Shown: positions 1-25,536, numbered from the stretch's first letter. The stretch is DNA of 64,000 nucleotides from Enoplosus armatus (GCF_043641665.1 NC_092203.1:8347067-8411066); one strand, 5' to 3'. The notes: generated by a model not told the origin, from the letters alone. Program-made: numbers and translations.

Positions 1-11820
<11,820 letters not shown>

Positions 11821-11985
11821 GGTTGCAAAGCAAGTCTGAGAACAGTCAATCCAATTGTCTTTTTAAATTGCAGCTTTCCTACCCCGCCTCTCTCTCTCTC
11901 TCTCACACTCTCTCTCTCTCACTCTCTCTCTCTCCCTCTCAACCCTGTCGCGTCCTGTGTCTTCCGCACTCCCCAGAGCAGAGAA
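11821..11985 (-). promoter_or_regulatory. atp1a1: predicted atp1a1 5' UTR with GA-repeat tract
   Basis: This is the sequence between the expected transcription start (about 25-30 nt downstream of the TATA box) and the ATG. It contains a (CT)n tract on the plus strand at about 11,887-11,940, so the mRNA carries a purine (GA)n run of about 54 nt with TG interruptions. The 3' limit is certain (the ATG); the 5' limit is inferred from the TATA position. Confidence 0.55.
11887..11940 (+). repeat. (CT)n / (GA)n microsatellite
   Basis: Interrupted CT dinucleotide repeat with CACT and CCCT interruptions, located in the predicted 5' UTR of atp1a1. Confidence 0.9.
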
Positions 11986-12010
11986 GATAAGTTGCTTCAC
12001 GTTAGCATGC

Positions 12011-12017
12011 CTTTATA
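12011..12017 (-). promoter_or_regulatory. atp1a1: TATA box of atp1a1
   Basis: On the minus strand the sequence reads GGGTATAAAGGC, a canonical TATA box about 190 nt upstream of the ATG. Upstream of it are C-rich blocks (CCCCTCCCCC at about 12,056-12,065, minus reading) that fit Sp/KLF factors. The site predicts a start near 11,985. Confidence 0.65.
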
Positions 12018-12107
12018 CCCTCAACTAGCTCACCTGCCCTGATAGGAGGAGCTTGGGGGAGGGGAGATGGAGAGAGGGGTGAAACTAGACAGGTGAGTAG
12101 TAGTGTT

Positions 12108-12141
12108 GGGGAGGCAAGGTGGGGGGGTTGCTGGGGGAGGG
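12108..12141 (+). other. potential G-quadruplex upstream of atp1a1
   Basis: A G-rich stretch with runs at 12,108-12,111, 12,121-12,127, 12,133-12,137 and 12,139-12,141, about 100 nt upstream of the TATA box on the strand opposite to the gene. The runs fit the G3+N1-7 rule with short loops. Folding is not shown by sequence alone. Confidence 0.45.
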
Positions 12142-13916
12142 AGGCATTGGTGAAGGAGAAAGGGGAGGGGTGAGTCTTGCTCAACTTCCCTGTTTTGTTC
12201 TCACTGCTTCCTTCTTTCATTCTAACTTACGCTCTTTCCTCAATCCATTCTTCCTTTTCCACAAAGTTTCATTTTGACCTTTACTTGCAACAGGTAGGAG
12301 GTTTGGATAACGCCCACGCCCTTCAGCTCCAGAGAAACCCGAGTCAATCCCTGTGCGCACCGTCTCTGTGTGCTTAGTTTACAGTACAAACAGGGATGAA
12401 CGAAAAAAAAAAAAAGAGGCAAGATAGAGGAATAGTGAATGAGAGTCAGATAGAGATAAAGGCAGAGCTAGACAGGTGAAAGTCCAGTTCTGCAGGTGAC
12501 TGACTGCCCGAAGCTGAATGAGGCATTTGAATAACAAAGACTGAAAGAGAGAAGGGCGAGAAGCTGATTAAAACTGACTGACTTTTTTTCCCCAAGAGGG
12601 CTCGGGAGAAAGAGGTTGGACAAAAGTGTTGCTCATAGCAAAGATAACAAGTGGAATGCAAAGGGAGGGATCCACTGAGCCTTTAGCTTTCGCTCTATCT
12701 GAGGTCAATGTGCCCTGGAAAAAAAACACCTTGTAATTGATTCTGAAGTCCTTCCACCTCAGGAAAAGTCAAAAGGCCAGGACTGCAATGTCTTTCACAA
12801 TACTAAACCATTGTGTTTAGCATAGATTTACATAGTTGCAACACTGAGTGAGCTCAAAAATGTCCTTGGCCGACTGCCTGCTGCTCCCATACAGTGGCAA
12901 AAGGATTAATATATGTTAATCATCCTGAGAAAAAACACAAAAATACTATTTGAGACCCGATTTGTGTTGAGTCCTCTAAGAGTTCAGGTGAGATTTAGGT
13001 TTCCCGGACAAACGTGGGCAAAGATCAGCTGCTACTAAACCAGGACATGGATACAAATACTTATTTAATTGTTTCAGCTGATAAACTAACAGGAACCAAA
13101 CGGTTTGTGGCCCCACCTCATTGTTCCTGTGATTAGCAGAAATGTGAAGCAGAGCTATAAAGTTTAACTGAGCGGGTTTTAGATGAATGATTGAACCACC
13201 TAATGCCCCTGAAATACACTGTGTCCTTGAACAAAGTGATTTCCCAACTGGTCATCAAGCTGGTACAGCAAAAGCTAAATGGTAAAAAAAATATGAAATA
13301 TTAGTGCAGGAGATGCACTGGATAAAAGCTTTCTGAGTCTCAGTTCAGTCACAATGTCATCACAGATCTATGGCGGCCACCTTAACTGCTCAAAAGGACA
13401 CTCATGACCCTGAAATCTCTACGAAACCAAGAAGTGCTCTTCCTGTTCATTGTAACTTGCAGGGAGGAGGAGGGATTGTCCTCGCTGGTGGGGGTTGCTG
13501 AATGTGTTTGTAGTAAACTTCCGACTGTTTATAGTCACTAGACTATGGGAGGAGGGGGGTTATAAGACAAAGATGAGGAGAAGAGAGAGAAAGTAGGGTG
13601 GAAGAACGTAAAATAGCAGGGGAGGACGAAAATAGGAATTCTGAGAGAAAGGGGAAGAGGAAATGAAAGAGGAGGGGAAAATGAAAAGGGTAAAAGAGTA
13701 TGAGGCAGAAAGAGAGTACAGCTCTTCTGTTCGGTATTCTTCTAGTTGTTGTACACTGAAAGCAGCTCATTTTGTTGTTGCTTTGGCAGTATACAGGCCT
13801 GGAGAACCTGCCATGGCAGTGCAGCCTGCAGTGTTCCAATTCTATTCACAAGGATGAAATAGATCCAGGAGAAAGAGGACGATGATGTAAGAGATAGAGG
13901 AGGGTTGACAAAACCC

Positions 13917-14110
13917 TTAAGGGGACAGTTCAACCCAAAATAAAATAAAACCTTTTCTCTTACCCACAGTGCTGCATATCCACTCAGATAATGGCTGCAG
14001 CTCACCACAACACAATAGAACTCAATGGAAACTGGCTTGTGGTGCAGTTACTCATGATAATCTGCTGAAATTCATTGGGATGCTAACTAACAACATGTGC
14101 TTCACAGCAC
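13917..14110 (+). repeat. degenerate interspersed repeat
   Basis: It begins with AAGGGGACAGTTCAACCCAAAA and continues with TGGCTTGTGGTGCAGTTACTCA. I recognise this as a decayed copy of a high-copy teleost repeat whose ends carry a GGACAGTTCACCC-type motif. I did not find the matching inverted end, so this copy is probably truncated. Confidence 0.45.
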
Positions 14111-17100
14111 ATCATGTCAGTCGCTGGAGATGTGTGTTCGCACACTTTCAGTACCTGCCTCTTTGGCCTCACAATGACATATGACCACACCTTCTATACA
14201 AACACAGTGAGGATTTCTGTTTACACTTTAATTTGCAGGATTTGTACCTGAGTATGTTTTAAGTATTTGGGAAGTCGACCTCCCACGCAGCAGTGATGGC
14301 ACTCCTGTATCAATAAAAACCAAAACAGCTACCCATGATTGAGCCTAAGTGGCTCCCTCAGAGTTTTTATGTGGCTAATGGGGGTTTCAGCTCCACAATA
14401 AATGCAGTATAGGTTCTTGTTTAACCCCAAACAATGCTCTGCCATACATAAACAGCATGGAGACGTAAAACATGGCCTTTGGAACGTCACTGAAGTAGCA
14501 AGTAAAAGGAGTAATAGTAATATTATTAGTGGAAACATATTAGTAGTAAGGGACGTAGGATAACTACCATTTAAAACCCGTATTAGTAGTAGATTAGTAA
14601 TAGGAAGAGTTGTTTTACGTCTTCTTTATGCACGTTTAAATGTTCCTTAGTATATATAAAGGTATATTGTAAATGTTTCACTCAGCTGCAGGCTGCCCTT
14701 GTAGTACTCAAACTGATCTGAACTTTGTACCAAGTGTGACGGAGAGGCATTTTAAAATGTTTAATAATCAAACCAAAACCAACTGTGCTTTATAGTTGTT
14801 ACTATTTGATAGAAGTCCAACACTGATTGACACAAAGAAGAGGAGAGAGTCAGACAGCATCTATCCAAATAGATAAATGGTGATTCTAACACCACCAACT
14901 GAGATTATATTTACACTCTGATACTGACAAGCTGTCTGAAGTTTATTTGGCAAAGATAGAAATGTGTGTTTACTGAGCCTGCTTCCCTTATGCTGCAATA
15001 CAGTGCCACTAAATTTCCATTATTAACACTTCAATAAAACTTTGCATTGGGCATACAAAGCATGGAAAAATCGGCCTTGAATGAAAACCAAGAATATACC
15101 CTTTAAAATTATACCAAACATATCATTGTATAGGGTCCTTAAACTGAGACGAAATTAGGATATGCACGCAAGTGTTAAACATTAAATTCATGAGCGCAGT
15201 GACTTTGGTCATTTATGTTGCTGGAGCTACTTTTCATTGCCATTTCAGCAGATCAGGGGACAGCAAAACCTTCAGTCCATGTGGGGAGAAAATTTGCCAT
15301 GTGAAGTCATTCCTCCTCCTCCAGAGGAGCCCGAACAAACAAACGTCTATTGTCTTCCCCAGCAGCCATCACAAGATTTGTTGCTAAGCCTATGACTTGT
15401 TTGATAAATTAACAACTCATTCTTATTTATACCCTTTTGGATTTTTATTTTTATTTTCAAATTTTCCCCTAAGGTTCTTACACCAAACAGCACACAGTGA
15501 GAAGAAGGAGGAAATGAGAAATAAGCCACTATGTGTTATTGACTATGTTATTATGGTAATATCTTACAAACTATACGTACAACATATAATGGGAAAGATA
15601 GCAGCGAGGAAATGAATAATAACAGTCATGAGTCAAATTCCAGCCCACCACATTATAAGAACAGTATGTTTCTCAGCCCACTGAGCTTCCAGGATTCCCA
15701 CAGTACACTGCAGTATTGTAACAGCACAACGCAACTTATTCAAACAATGTATTTTACTTCAGTTGAAACTATCAAATGAGCTTTCAAGCTGGAGACGTGC
15801 CTTTATTTGTGGAGAATGATCCCACACAGACACACACTTTGCTTCTACAGTACTACGAACAATGCATGACTTGTATATATGCTAGATGCTGTAAATTCCT
15901 TCACCTTGTAAGGTAACTTGTAAATCTGTATGTTCTTAGCATAGCATATTTGTCAAACACAAAGGCAAAAGCAGAGCAGTGACAATGAGTTACTGACATT
16001 CAGTGGAAATCTTGATTAACTGAAGGAGAGAGCAGACCAACTTCAGTTTAAATATGTTTTTTAGGGACTTCCTGTGCATTTCTCTTAACATGTGAACTTC
16101 AGTACACTCACGGCAAGTCTCTTGCAGGATCTTGAGCTCTAAATCGCATTGAACAAGATGTCATCTCTCTCTTTTCCCTCTGCAGAGTGAACTGTCTGCG
16201 TAAAGCTGAGAGTCAAGATTGCAGCCAATTTGGAAAGCAAAATACAGAGAGATCTCGGACTATGGCAGAAGCTGAAAGTCTTATACCACATACAGAGGAA
16301 AATCTTTTGACTCCACGGACCTAATGAACTTCACAATCCACCTCATGTCGGAGATTTGGGTGACTTATCTACTGGCTTCTCCACAGTGCAAGTCTAAAAA
16401 CAAACTCATGTTTTACTCCTGGTGCGTCAAACCAAATAGGATGGAATTGAAAATAATAAAACAGCAGACTTTACCCAGCATTAGTTCTCTGAAAATTAAG
16501 CTTGAAACCATTGGCTTTTCCCATGACAGCATCTCTCTGACGCACACTGATGTTACTGCCAGACCCAAGCTTTATATTGGCTGTGCCAATGCCATCACCA
16601 AACCAGTCTGTCTTAGTAGAAAAGCACAGCAACAAACCAGTAATAGTTCTTTTGTTTGAGGGCCAAGAACCTTTAAGAGAAAGCTGATAAAAACATGAAA
16701 TATACTGAGCATCATGGTCAGTGATCAGAACTCCCAAAATGAGACTTCACACACCCCCTTGAAATTCCCAACCCAGGTGAAATTCCAAACCCAGGCCCAA
16801 TCCACACTAAGGGAAAAGGAGTGGAATCTCTCTATTGACTCTTAGCGCTCAACATCTAGCTCAACTCAGCGTGTGTGGTTTCAAATTTCAGAGTTATTGA
16901 CAATTTAGGTTTGTTTTGGGGGAACAGAAATTGCTTTAGAACTTTCACCAGAACAGAATAAAGATATAAGGGCTTCAAACATGCTGTATAGCCTCAAACG
17001 TCACCTCTTCTACAAAGAAAAATCACAGATGAGGGAGAAAAAGACACCACGGATACCAGGCATGTGACTCCTTCAGCGCTGGTCTTCTCACTCATCTGCT

Positions 17101-17504
17101 TTGGGGGATATTTGTGTCAAGGTCCAACATCCTGCCACTGGAAAATATGTCAAAAACACAGATAAAGGTGACGACAGAAAGAGAAAACAGCATGCTCTCG
17201 CCCAGGCTGGTGAGCCTGATAAGGACGGCAAAGGCACAAAAAGTTTGCCTCCCTGATTTTCTAGCACCTCTCCTCTTATATCTACAACAAGCTGAGGTCA
17301 GATAAGGGAATGGACGTAACGTAACTTATTATATAAACTTGGTTTCACGCAGAAAGCATTCAGCAAATACAAAGCAAGTGAGATGCTGAGAAGATAATTC
17401 AGGTTTTCATCTCAAGCAGTCTGGACTATTAAGTAAATACGACAGTGTTACCACTTTTGTGGGAAGGGTGCTATACATGTTTTGACTGTAGTCTCCTTTT
17501 AGCT

Positions 17505-17650
17505 CTTTGTCTTTTCATTTTTGCTTTCATTTGAAAACGACGACAGAGAGATGACAGGAATTGAGAAACGAGAGGGTGAATGACCAGAACCAAAGTCTGG
17601 GAAGTTGTGATCACAGTATATAGCACACATCTCAACCACTAGGCCACCAA
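17505..17650 (-). mobile_element. degenerate tRNA-derived SINE
   Basis: On the minus strand GGTGGCCTAGTGGTTGAGATG (17,628-17,648) resembles a tRNA A box. A weakened B box (GGTTCTGGTCATTC, 17,578-17,591) follows at the expected distance, then a CCTGTCATCTCTCTG-type tail. It is a decayed retroposon, not a working tRNA gene. Confidence 0.55.
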
Positions 17651-18403
17651 ATGTCCTGCCCCTTTAAGCTCTTCTTAAAGGTTATTCGAGCATCATTTTG
17701 GCAGTATGTCTCACATCTCTATTTAGCATCTTTGCTTATGCAACACATGACAATTGAACAACAATGAAAATGAATTCCACAATGAGCTAAAATCCACACG
17801 CTTCTTTATTTGGTCGTCCACAAATGAAATTTATGTATGAATTTTGCGAATTATACCCTTGTTTAAAAGCACGAACAAAACATAAGATAATACATTTCAC
17901 TTACATGGATAAATACACACTAATTAAGGCACAAGACAACCAGGTCAGACTATGGAGGAGAGAGGAAGACAGACACAAAAGAAAGAGCGCTGCTATTTAT
18001 AGGTCCAAACATTTGCCAGAAACCCTGTTCCTTCCAGGCCAACCTGAAATAAAGAGAGAAGGCAGGATTTATGAAATCAGGCTTCCCTATCAGAGGAAAA
18101 CTGCTGTAGAATTAGTAATAAAGGATCCAAAATCAGCACCAATGTCAGCAGGAGATATGACAGCTGATAGATCAAATTGTAATCAAACCAGGCGACAACA
18201 ACAAACATCACAGTGTCTCTGTCATGGAGGGAATGCGCAGTGGTTTGGCTTAGTTGCTTCACAAGACGCCAGTTTGCATTCCTCGTACGAATGAACGTCG
18301 GCAGAGAGTAAATTGGATTTGGATTCTTGTCAGTTTCAACCCGTGTGATGATGACAGGGATCCAGTAATCTCTGAGAGATCTATGCATCGTTCACTCAGA
18401 AGA

Positions 18404-18404
<1 letters not shown>

Positions 18405-18454
<50 letters not shown>
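18405..18454 (+). repeat. (CA)n microsatellite
   Basis: Perfect CA dinucleotide run of about 25 units. Confidence 0.97.
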
Positions 18455-18457
<3 letters not shown>

Positions 18458-19796
18458 CCTGCACATCCCTCTAATCTGGCGAAGGATTAAGGCTGCAATT
18501 AGAGGAATGAGAAAGAGAGATGGATGGAGGAAGAGATAGGGAGACATGATAGGGTGATACATGTATTTTTCTAATTTTGACTATTGTTATTTCAAGTATT
18601 ATTGTATTCACTGATTGTGTAAGTCACTGTTAAAGCTGTAAATGTATTTAAAACGTAACCTGGAATCAAATTCAAGAAGAGGTCAACTCTAAACTTCAAT
18701 CACTATTGCTAGAACCATGTTGTTTTGAGGATTTGCACTTTCAACAGGTACCTATAGTTGCTGAAAAAGTATTAAAATGTCTTCAACTTGCAACATACAA
18801 ATATTAGCTGCTTTAATATCCGATATATCCTGGAAATTTATGATTTGAAAGGCCTACAAGTTTTTATTTTCACATTTTTTCATGACATAAGCAGCAAAAA
18901 AAAAACAAAACACTGGGAGGCTCGTGTCAATATTCTTCATATTTTCACAACAACAACCGTGCAAACAAGGCTTCAAGTTTTATTTCCTGATACTGAAGCT
19001 CATCCTGTTGTGGAAATAGCCAGCTTTGTCTGCCAGCGTCAATTACAATGCTGAAATATTTGTCTCTTAGCCAAGTGACAGGTATGACACTCCTTTACAA
19101 AAAGACTGTCCTTAGAAATACCAGAGCAGACATCGAGAGGATGTGGAGAATCATGTAATATATCCTAAGTACGCATGATCTTATCCTCTCAAATGTATCC
19201 AGTAAGTAAAATAGCAAGAGCTGGGTATCACTTTTTAAAAATTAGATATGTAACTTTATAGTTTCATATTCTTCATCATCATGCAGTGGAGAAGTACAGC
19301 CACATAGAAAACTAGTGAAAGAGTGAATGAGAGGATAAAGAAAGAAAAGAGTCACTGTAGGCACTGCCAGCCTGGCTGATCCAAAACCCTGGCAACGGCA
19401 ACAAAGAGCCACTGTCTCACTCACTCTGTCTGTCACACACTGAGGCATGCATACTGTACTGTGTACACCCAGGCAGAGATGCAGACAAGTTTGCTAACAA
19501 ACACACTCACACACAGAAATGACCCACAAATGTGAATATAGTTTCAGTGACTTCCTTCTCAGAAGGCTAACCAGATGTCAGATTCTTTATAGTTGGAGAA
19601 ATCACATTGAATGGGGGATTAACAACTGAATGCAGTGGCCCAGTGCAAACGGCCAGTCACACCTGCAACTCCAGTTCAAACTGCGCAGTACAGGCAGAGG
19701 AAAAAGATCCTGCTGCAGTCCTGTAGGCCGCTGCAGTGTTTTAGCCATGCTAGCAGGGTATTTCAAGGGACAGCAATGTCAGTCCATCTCTTAAAT

Positions 19797-19970
19797 CTAG
19801 ACTGAAATATCTTAACAACTATTGGAGGGATTACCATGATTTTTGGTGCATACATGCATGTCAGCCTCATGATGACTTGAGATGAGTAAGATGGTGAACC
19901 TGGTGAATATTATCTGCTAAACATCAGCACGTTAGTACTGTCATTGTGAATGTTAGCATTTAGCATCAAG
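19797..19970 (+). repeat. teleost interspersed repeat, copy 1
   Basis: It contains TGAAATATCTTAACAACTAT, then TAAGATGGTGAACCTGGTGA and CTGCTAAACATCAGCACGTT, ending near TGTTAGCATTTAGC. I recognise this as a common percomorph non-coding repeat. A second copy in opposite orientation lies at 27,850-28,045. Confidence 0.6.
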
Positions 19971-21570
19971 AACATTTTTTTATTTACTTGTTTTTAAATA
20001 AATTACCTTTTCCAGACAGTGCTTTTTTACACGCATTTTCACTGTGGAATAAAGACAGATTTGAAGAGTAAGTTAAAGATTCAGAGAGACTTTAATCAAT
20101 CCCGTCTGGTTTGGAGTCAGACTGGGGGTCAAAAGATCAAGAGGTTCTGGTGAGTGAATGTGTTGAAATGGCCATCAAGTATTGCAAATTGTTAAGAGGT
20201 CATGAACTCAGTCTCCTGATAAGGCGAAGGCGTTGCTTAATTGTCTGCACTTGGAGATCTTTCTTCAGCTCTAAAACACTTATCAAAAAATCAACATCCA
20301 CATCAGCGGCTTTCAGCTGCCTGTCTCTGCTGAAGTGAGCGACTTTATGCAGTACGTTGTCATTATGACTTGCCATAATTGTAAACACGCTGCTACTTAC
20401 TCATTTTGGTTGCACCTAGCAAAACAAAACGACATATAATGGCTGGCTTAAAACCATGGTTATGTTTATGACAGTTATTTTATGAAAAAGGTTTAGCTTG
20501 AAGCTGAAAATGGGTGCAATTTGTGTTTTCAAAGTTTAATATTGAGTAAATTTGTTGTTTATTATAGTACAAGCACTTAATTACAACAAGAAATAGAGCT
20601 CAGTCAACACGGTACTAAGTTAAATAAACGTGGATGTTCTAAACTGAAATATGTTAAGTACAAGCGCGTTTGGAAATACAACATAACTCATCAGTGAGTC
20701 ATTTAATCCGTGTCAGCTTTCCCTCACTGGTCATGCAGTGTTCCCGTCATTTGAAGCAGAGCTGTGGTACATTGTGGCAGTGTGCATTGAGGGAGGCTTT
20801 CAGAATAAAAGCCCTGCCGGTAACTGCCATACAAACAAAGCTGTTTTCACTTTCCTGACAGATAGCAGCGACAGGATCTCTGCTCACTAACTGGGTCAAA
20901 GGTCATTGAGACAGTGTTAACTCTTCAGACTAGTAGAAAAAAAAATCAGTGGCTGGGGGGGATGGATAGATACATGTAGAGATAGTAGAGGGGAGAGAAA
21001 GAGACATTTGTGAAGTTGTCTTTCAGTTTAACCCCATAAAATACAGTCTTCTGTTTCCCCTTAAATATATATTAATAGTATATATTCTACTTGTTCCAGC
21101 TCTTTAAGGGAACGAAATATTCAAACCCAAGCTGCCCCTTTGCATCACAAGGACAAATTGTACACGTCTCCTGGATCATTTTATGCACATTTCTCCAAAA
21201 TTCAGCCTGACATATTTGGTATCTTTGAAAACTTCGGGGTTTTTGTAGGTTTGATACTATCGGCAGCAGAATGAGTGATGAACAGAATGAGTTGTGGAAT
21301 TAAAGAGGAAGAGAAAAAGTCAAGAAATACTTTGAGATAACATTTATGGGAGTCAGAGAAAAGGGTTTAAATCTTTCCAAAAAGATGTTTATTTCCAGAT
21401 TCTTTGAAAACTTTTCTGACTTGTTTTTCCTCACTCGTATTGCCACAGACGGCAGCGTTCTCCTCTTTTCATTCATCTCCACCTCTGAAGTAACAAGCTG
21501 AGAGAAACAAGACAGACGAGGGACAAGGGGAAGTTGGAGAGGGAGGAGCTGAACAGACAGAGGAGGCGGT

Positions 21571-21592
21571 GAGGAGGAGGAGGAGGAGGAGG
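21571..21592 (+). repeat. (GGA)n trinucleotide repeat
   Basis: About seven GGA units in a purine-rich context. Confidence 0.9.
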
Positions 21593-21985
21593 CTCCTCAC
21601 ATGACGGTAGTGGCATGTCGGCTTGTCCTTGAAAAGGACACCGGCATCTCACAACAGGCGACTTCTTTGTCTTTCTATCTGTCTGCATCTCCCTCACTTT
21701 CTCCTTCATGTGTCCTTATCTCTCTTGGCCTTTCTTCTCTGTCTCTCTAATCTTTTGTCTTTTCACTTTAGCAGACTTTTTCTCCCGCTGAAAAGTTACA
21801 AACTGACATGGCAGAGGGATCTTTTTACTTCTCTGTGTGTCAACTTGTGCAGCACAGAGATGAGTTGCGCAATAGCATTTTATTTCCTGACAACACACAC
21901 AGAAATGACACAAACTCACAACCCCTTCGTACTTTGGAGTTTTCCTGCTTTTTGCTCTACTGCTGTTATTACCCAATAGTTCATT

Positions 21986-22061
21986 CACACACACACACAC
22001 ACACACACACCTGTACCTCCCCCCACATTCCCTCTTCCTCTTCATTATCATAGTCACGCTG

Positions 22062-22128
<67 letters not shown>

Positions 22129-22238
22129 TTCCTTTGCTGACTCCTCCCCTCTGTGAAGACTTTCCCCTGGGGCCCTCACAACCTTCCCTCATGGAAAACT
22201 ACCAGTGCACACACACAAAGACACACACACACACACAC
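21986..22238 (+). repeat. cluster of three (CA)n microsatellites
   Basis: CA runs at 21,986-22,010, 22,063-22,125 (with one AA interruption near 22,096) and about 22,208-22,238, separated by unique sequence. Confidence 0.95.
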
Positions 22239-24407
22239 GAGATCTGTGTTAACAGTGGACAGCAGAATACTGGGAGAGAGAGAAAGAGAGAGGTGTGATG
22301 AAAGCTGGAGAGAGAGGGTCTTTTTTATGATCAATCAAATATCAAATCTGATCAAAACTAACTCCTCCAACACACACCCACGTGACAACGCCAACATTCA
22401 CACTCCCGACAGCCTTGAGGCAGACTGACAGTTAAATACTGACCCCCTCCCTCCACCATACACGCTGCAGACACAGAGAGAACGTAGCCTCTCCCATCCA
22501 AAGCAACACCACCTCCCACTGGACTAATCCTCCATTGACCTAACTATGGCTGGCAGGTGCTTTGCTATGTTAATTACCCCTTTTCCATTTCCCATCTATA
22601 TACTTTTTACACTAAAAATGGCTGTTCAAGGTCAAATGAAGTTTAAATTCAGTTTTTGTCATTTAAATTTAAAAACAGATATCTGCCAAAATATAACTGC
22701 CAGCATAAAAGTGTGCTTTACTGTAGGATTAATGTTTGGTGTACAAGTTTCCCCATCTGACAACACTAAAATGATGTTTAGTCACAAACACTGAGCTCCT
22801 CTCGTATGTGGGTGCATGTGGTGTTTCCACATTGTAGCAACAAACTACACATTTTCACTCAACTGTACAACTTGACAGGCTCAGCAGAATTTACTGCCTG
22901 AGCCAGAAATATCCAGTTTAACAAGTCACTTCAAGTACGAAATAGCTAGTGGAAAGAAAATGTCTGGGGGATATGATTCCATCTGTGTTCAGTTCAAATA
23001 TTTTGTGAATAAAGTGGATCATGCACTAATGTTGATTTGCTTTATTCTAAACCCATGTAAATGCTTTTAAAACAGCTAAAACATTTGATTCCATGAGTGA
23101 ATATGTTTTAATAACATGGACATTTATTTACAGGGTCAACGGAGACATAAACGGATGCCCCATTGATTAATCATGTGTTTATATATAAAAACTACAATTT
23201 ACTGGACTGTTCCTGGCTATATTGTTTCATACTACAGCGTAACATCCAGATGTGTAGACATGTGGCGCTTTGAGCTCTAAGTCATAGCTTAACACGAGGA
23301 TTAGACAGAATAATACATTTCATTGTACGAAATACATACATCACATTGTCCCATCCTGCCATCTCCGTCAGCTTCAAATGATGTAATAACATGTACAATG
23401 AGTAACACATGTCTATATCTTTCTGCATAAACACACTCTGGAGGAGTTAATATTGAACTTATTTTTCCACCTCTGTCTCATGTAAAGGTATAATCCACGA
23501 CATTTTCACATAAAAACACTTAATGGGAGATTTAACATGCGCTGTGCAGTACACCTATTCTGGGAAAAATCATCTGGTTAGCAGGAAGTTATGCATTTTT
23601 TTTATTATTTAATGAATTGCTTGGGAAAAGAATTAAGAATGGACTGGGTAGTTAGCATGAACATTTATGGTATTCATGATATCAGTGGCTGACTATAACC
23701 CTCGTACGACAGCTTCAAACAGAGCGGTGGAATTATTTTTGATAACAGTATTATGAATTCTCGAAATAAATAACAAATTGCTGTGATTTGTAGACTATTT
23801 TGTTGGGTTTAGAGGGATTAAAGGTTACATGAAATGATACTGGTTAAGGTCATTTAAGTTCAAGGCAAAATATCTCGATTGAAGCTAAGCTTATGTGGTT
23901 ATAATTTCACTTACTTTAATACATAAGGCCTGTTTGCGTCGACACAGTCTGTATGTTTTCATTCACAAGAATTCAGAGATTCTTCTTTCCGCCAGGAGGA
24001 CAGGCTAAAAAAAAGACATCACAGTACTGAAACACACTGTTTGATTTACAGTTGGTCTCTGTGTGCCAAATAAACACAACACAGCACAGAGTGATGCTGC
24101 CTAAAACGAAGTAAAAGTAAGGAGGACATCTTTAAAACTAACCGCAACACAGTGGAGACATTTTAAAAGAAAGTGAAAATGTTTGTCGTTTTGGTGTTGC
24201 AAAGTTTTAGGTTATTCAGATTAGATAGAGGAGGAAATATGCTTGAACTTAGTGTATACTCTCTCTACTCTCTCTACAGCTTACACAGAGATTAGTGACA
24301 ACACACACACAAACATAGATGTCCTCATTTCCCCAACACACAACTCTTCTGACGATCAGCAATCAAACTGGTCCACACAAATACAGTACAGCATTATTTG
24401 AAAATGA

Positions 24408-24410
<3 letters not shown>
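22239..24410. other. intergenic sequence
   Basis: AT-rich non-coding sequence. No recognisable gene, RNA or element. Confidence 0.65.

Positions 24411-24444
<34 letters not shown>
24411..24444 (+). repeat. (CA)n microsatellite
   Basis: CA run of about 17 units. Confidence 0.96.
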
Positions 24445-24448
<4 letters not shown>

Positions 24449-24568
24449 TTCAGAGTCTGAGTTCTCATGCAGGGACATTCTGACATGGCCAAGAGTTGCC
24501 TAGCAACAAGGTCTCATGCACGATGTACATGTGTAGAGGTGTACTGTCCGTGTGCACTGCTGGCATGG

Positions 24569-24570
<2 letters not shown>

Positions 24571-24623
<53 letters not shown>
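24571..24623 (+). repeat. (GT)n microsatellite
   Basis: GT run of about 26 units. It lies 126 nt from a CA run, so the two are complementary and could pair in single-stranded form. Confidence 0.96.
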
Positions 24624-24625
<2 letters not shown>

Positions 24626-25536
24626 AGATAAAGTAGTAATTATGCCTTGATAAAGGCAGCAGAATAGACGCAGTGTTGGTGTGTACAGCTGCATCTGCGA
24701 ACTCTAAATAACCCGAGAGTCTGAAGACACATTTAAATAGTGTGTGTGTGTGTGTGTCTGCGTGAAAGTGTGTTGCGTTATCTAAGTTTGAGCTGTCGTT
24801 CTCTCCTTCTCTGACCTTTGCCTTCAGCTACATTCTCAAAGGAAAGAACATCTGAAGTTTCTTGCTCTGACAATCAACTTGCAAGACAGTGAAATGAAAG
24901 CAGGGGAATGTCCTGACCGACCTCGCTGTGATTTCAGCGAGTTAGACGACAATTATCTCTGGGTCAGTTTGTCCCCGAAACATTTTCTACATACTGTCAG
25001 TTTTTGATTGCAGTGCAAAAGGTAACATGGGGGACAAAAAGTTTCTGCAGGACATGTTTATTTTTAAAATCTAAATGTCTCTAAATGGCTGTATATCTAA
25101 GTTTTAGGTAAATTCACAGGTTTTTAAAGAGTTGGAACTGACATTACATAATATCACTAAGAGACTGAGGCTAAAGCTGCATGTTCCAGGCAAAAAGTCA
25201 TAAGGAAAATTGTAGAATCTGACTATTATTTCATTTAAATATAACCCTGTTTGGCTGCTTAGCTTATGTACTTGTTTTCAAACAGTATGTTTTCACTTCA
25301 AGACAAAAAGCTTTTAAGATGAGGACTAACAGATGTGTTTGCCGGATAACACATTAACGTTGATGAATTCATCTAAATGTTAACAAAGGCTGTAAACGAT
25401 GGGGCAGAATCACACACTGAGGCGGATGTCTCACCTGTCCCTGATATCTGGTAAAAGAGTGCAAAAAGGAGAGGATTTGTGCTGAAGGGGTCCTCAGGGG
25501 CTGATCTTAACAATGGAAGAGCAGATGGATTCCTCG

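Larger units (their letters stand above)
12142..18404. other. intergenic sequence without recognisable genes
   Basis: This segment lies upstream of atp1a1. It is non-coding as far as can be seen: ORFs are short and have no domain-like composition. Purine-rich tracts occur at about 13,545-13,735. A repeat remnant (13,917-14,110) and a tRNA-type SINE (17,505-17,650) are listed separately. Confidence 0.7.
18455..21985. other. intergenic sequence
   Basis: Mostly unique AT-rich non-coding sequence, with one interspersed repeat (19,797-19,970) and a short (GGA)n tract (21,571-21,592). No exon with family similarity was found on either strand. Confidence 0.65.

Noticed and set aside
17824..18294. 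156-codon ORF in the gene desert
   Set aside because: Longest intergenic ORF, but no domain-like pattern, an ordinary AT-rich codon mix and no supporting exon structure; likely chance.
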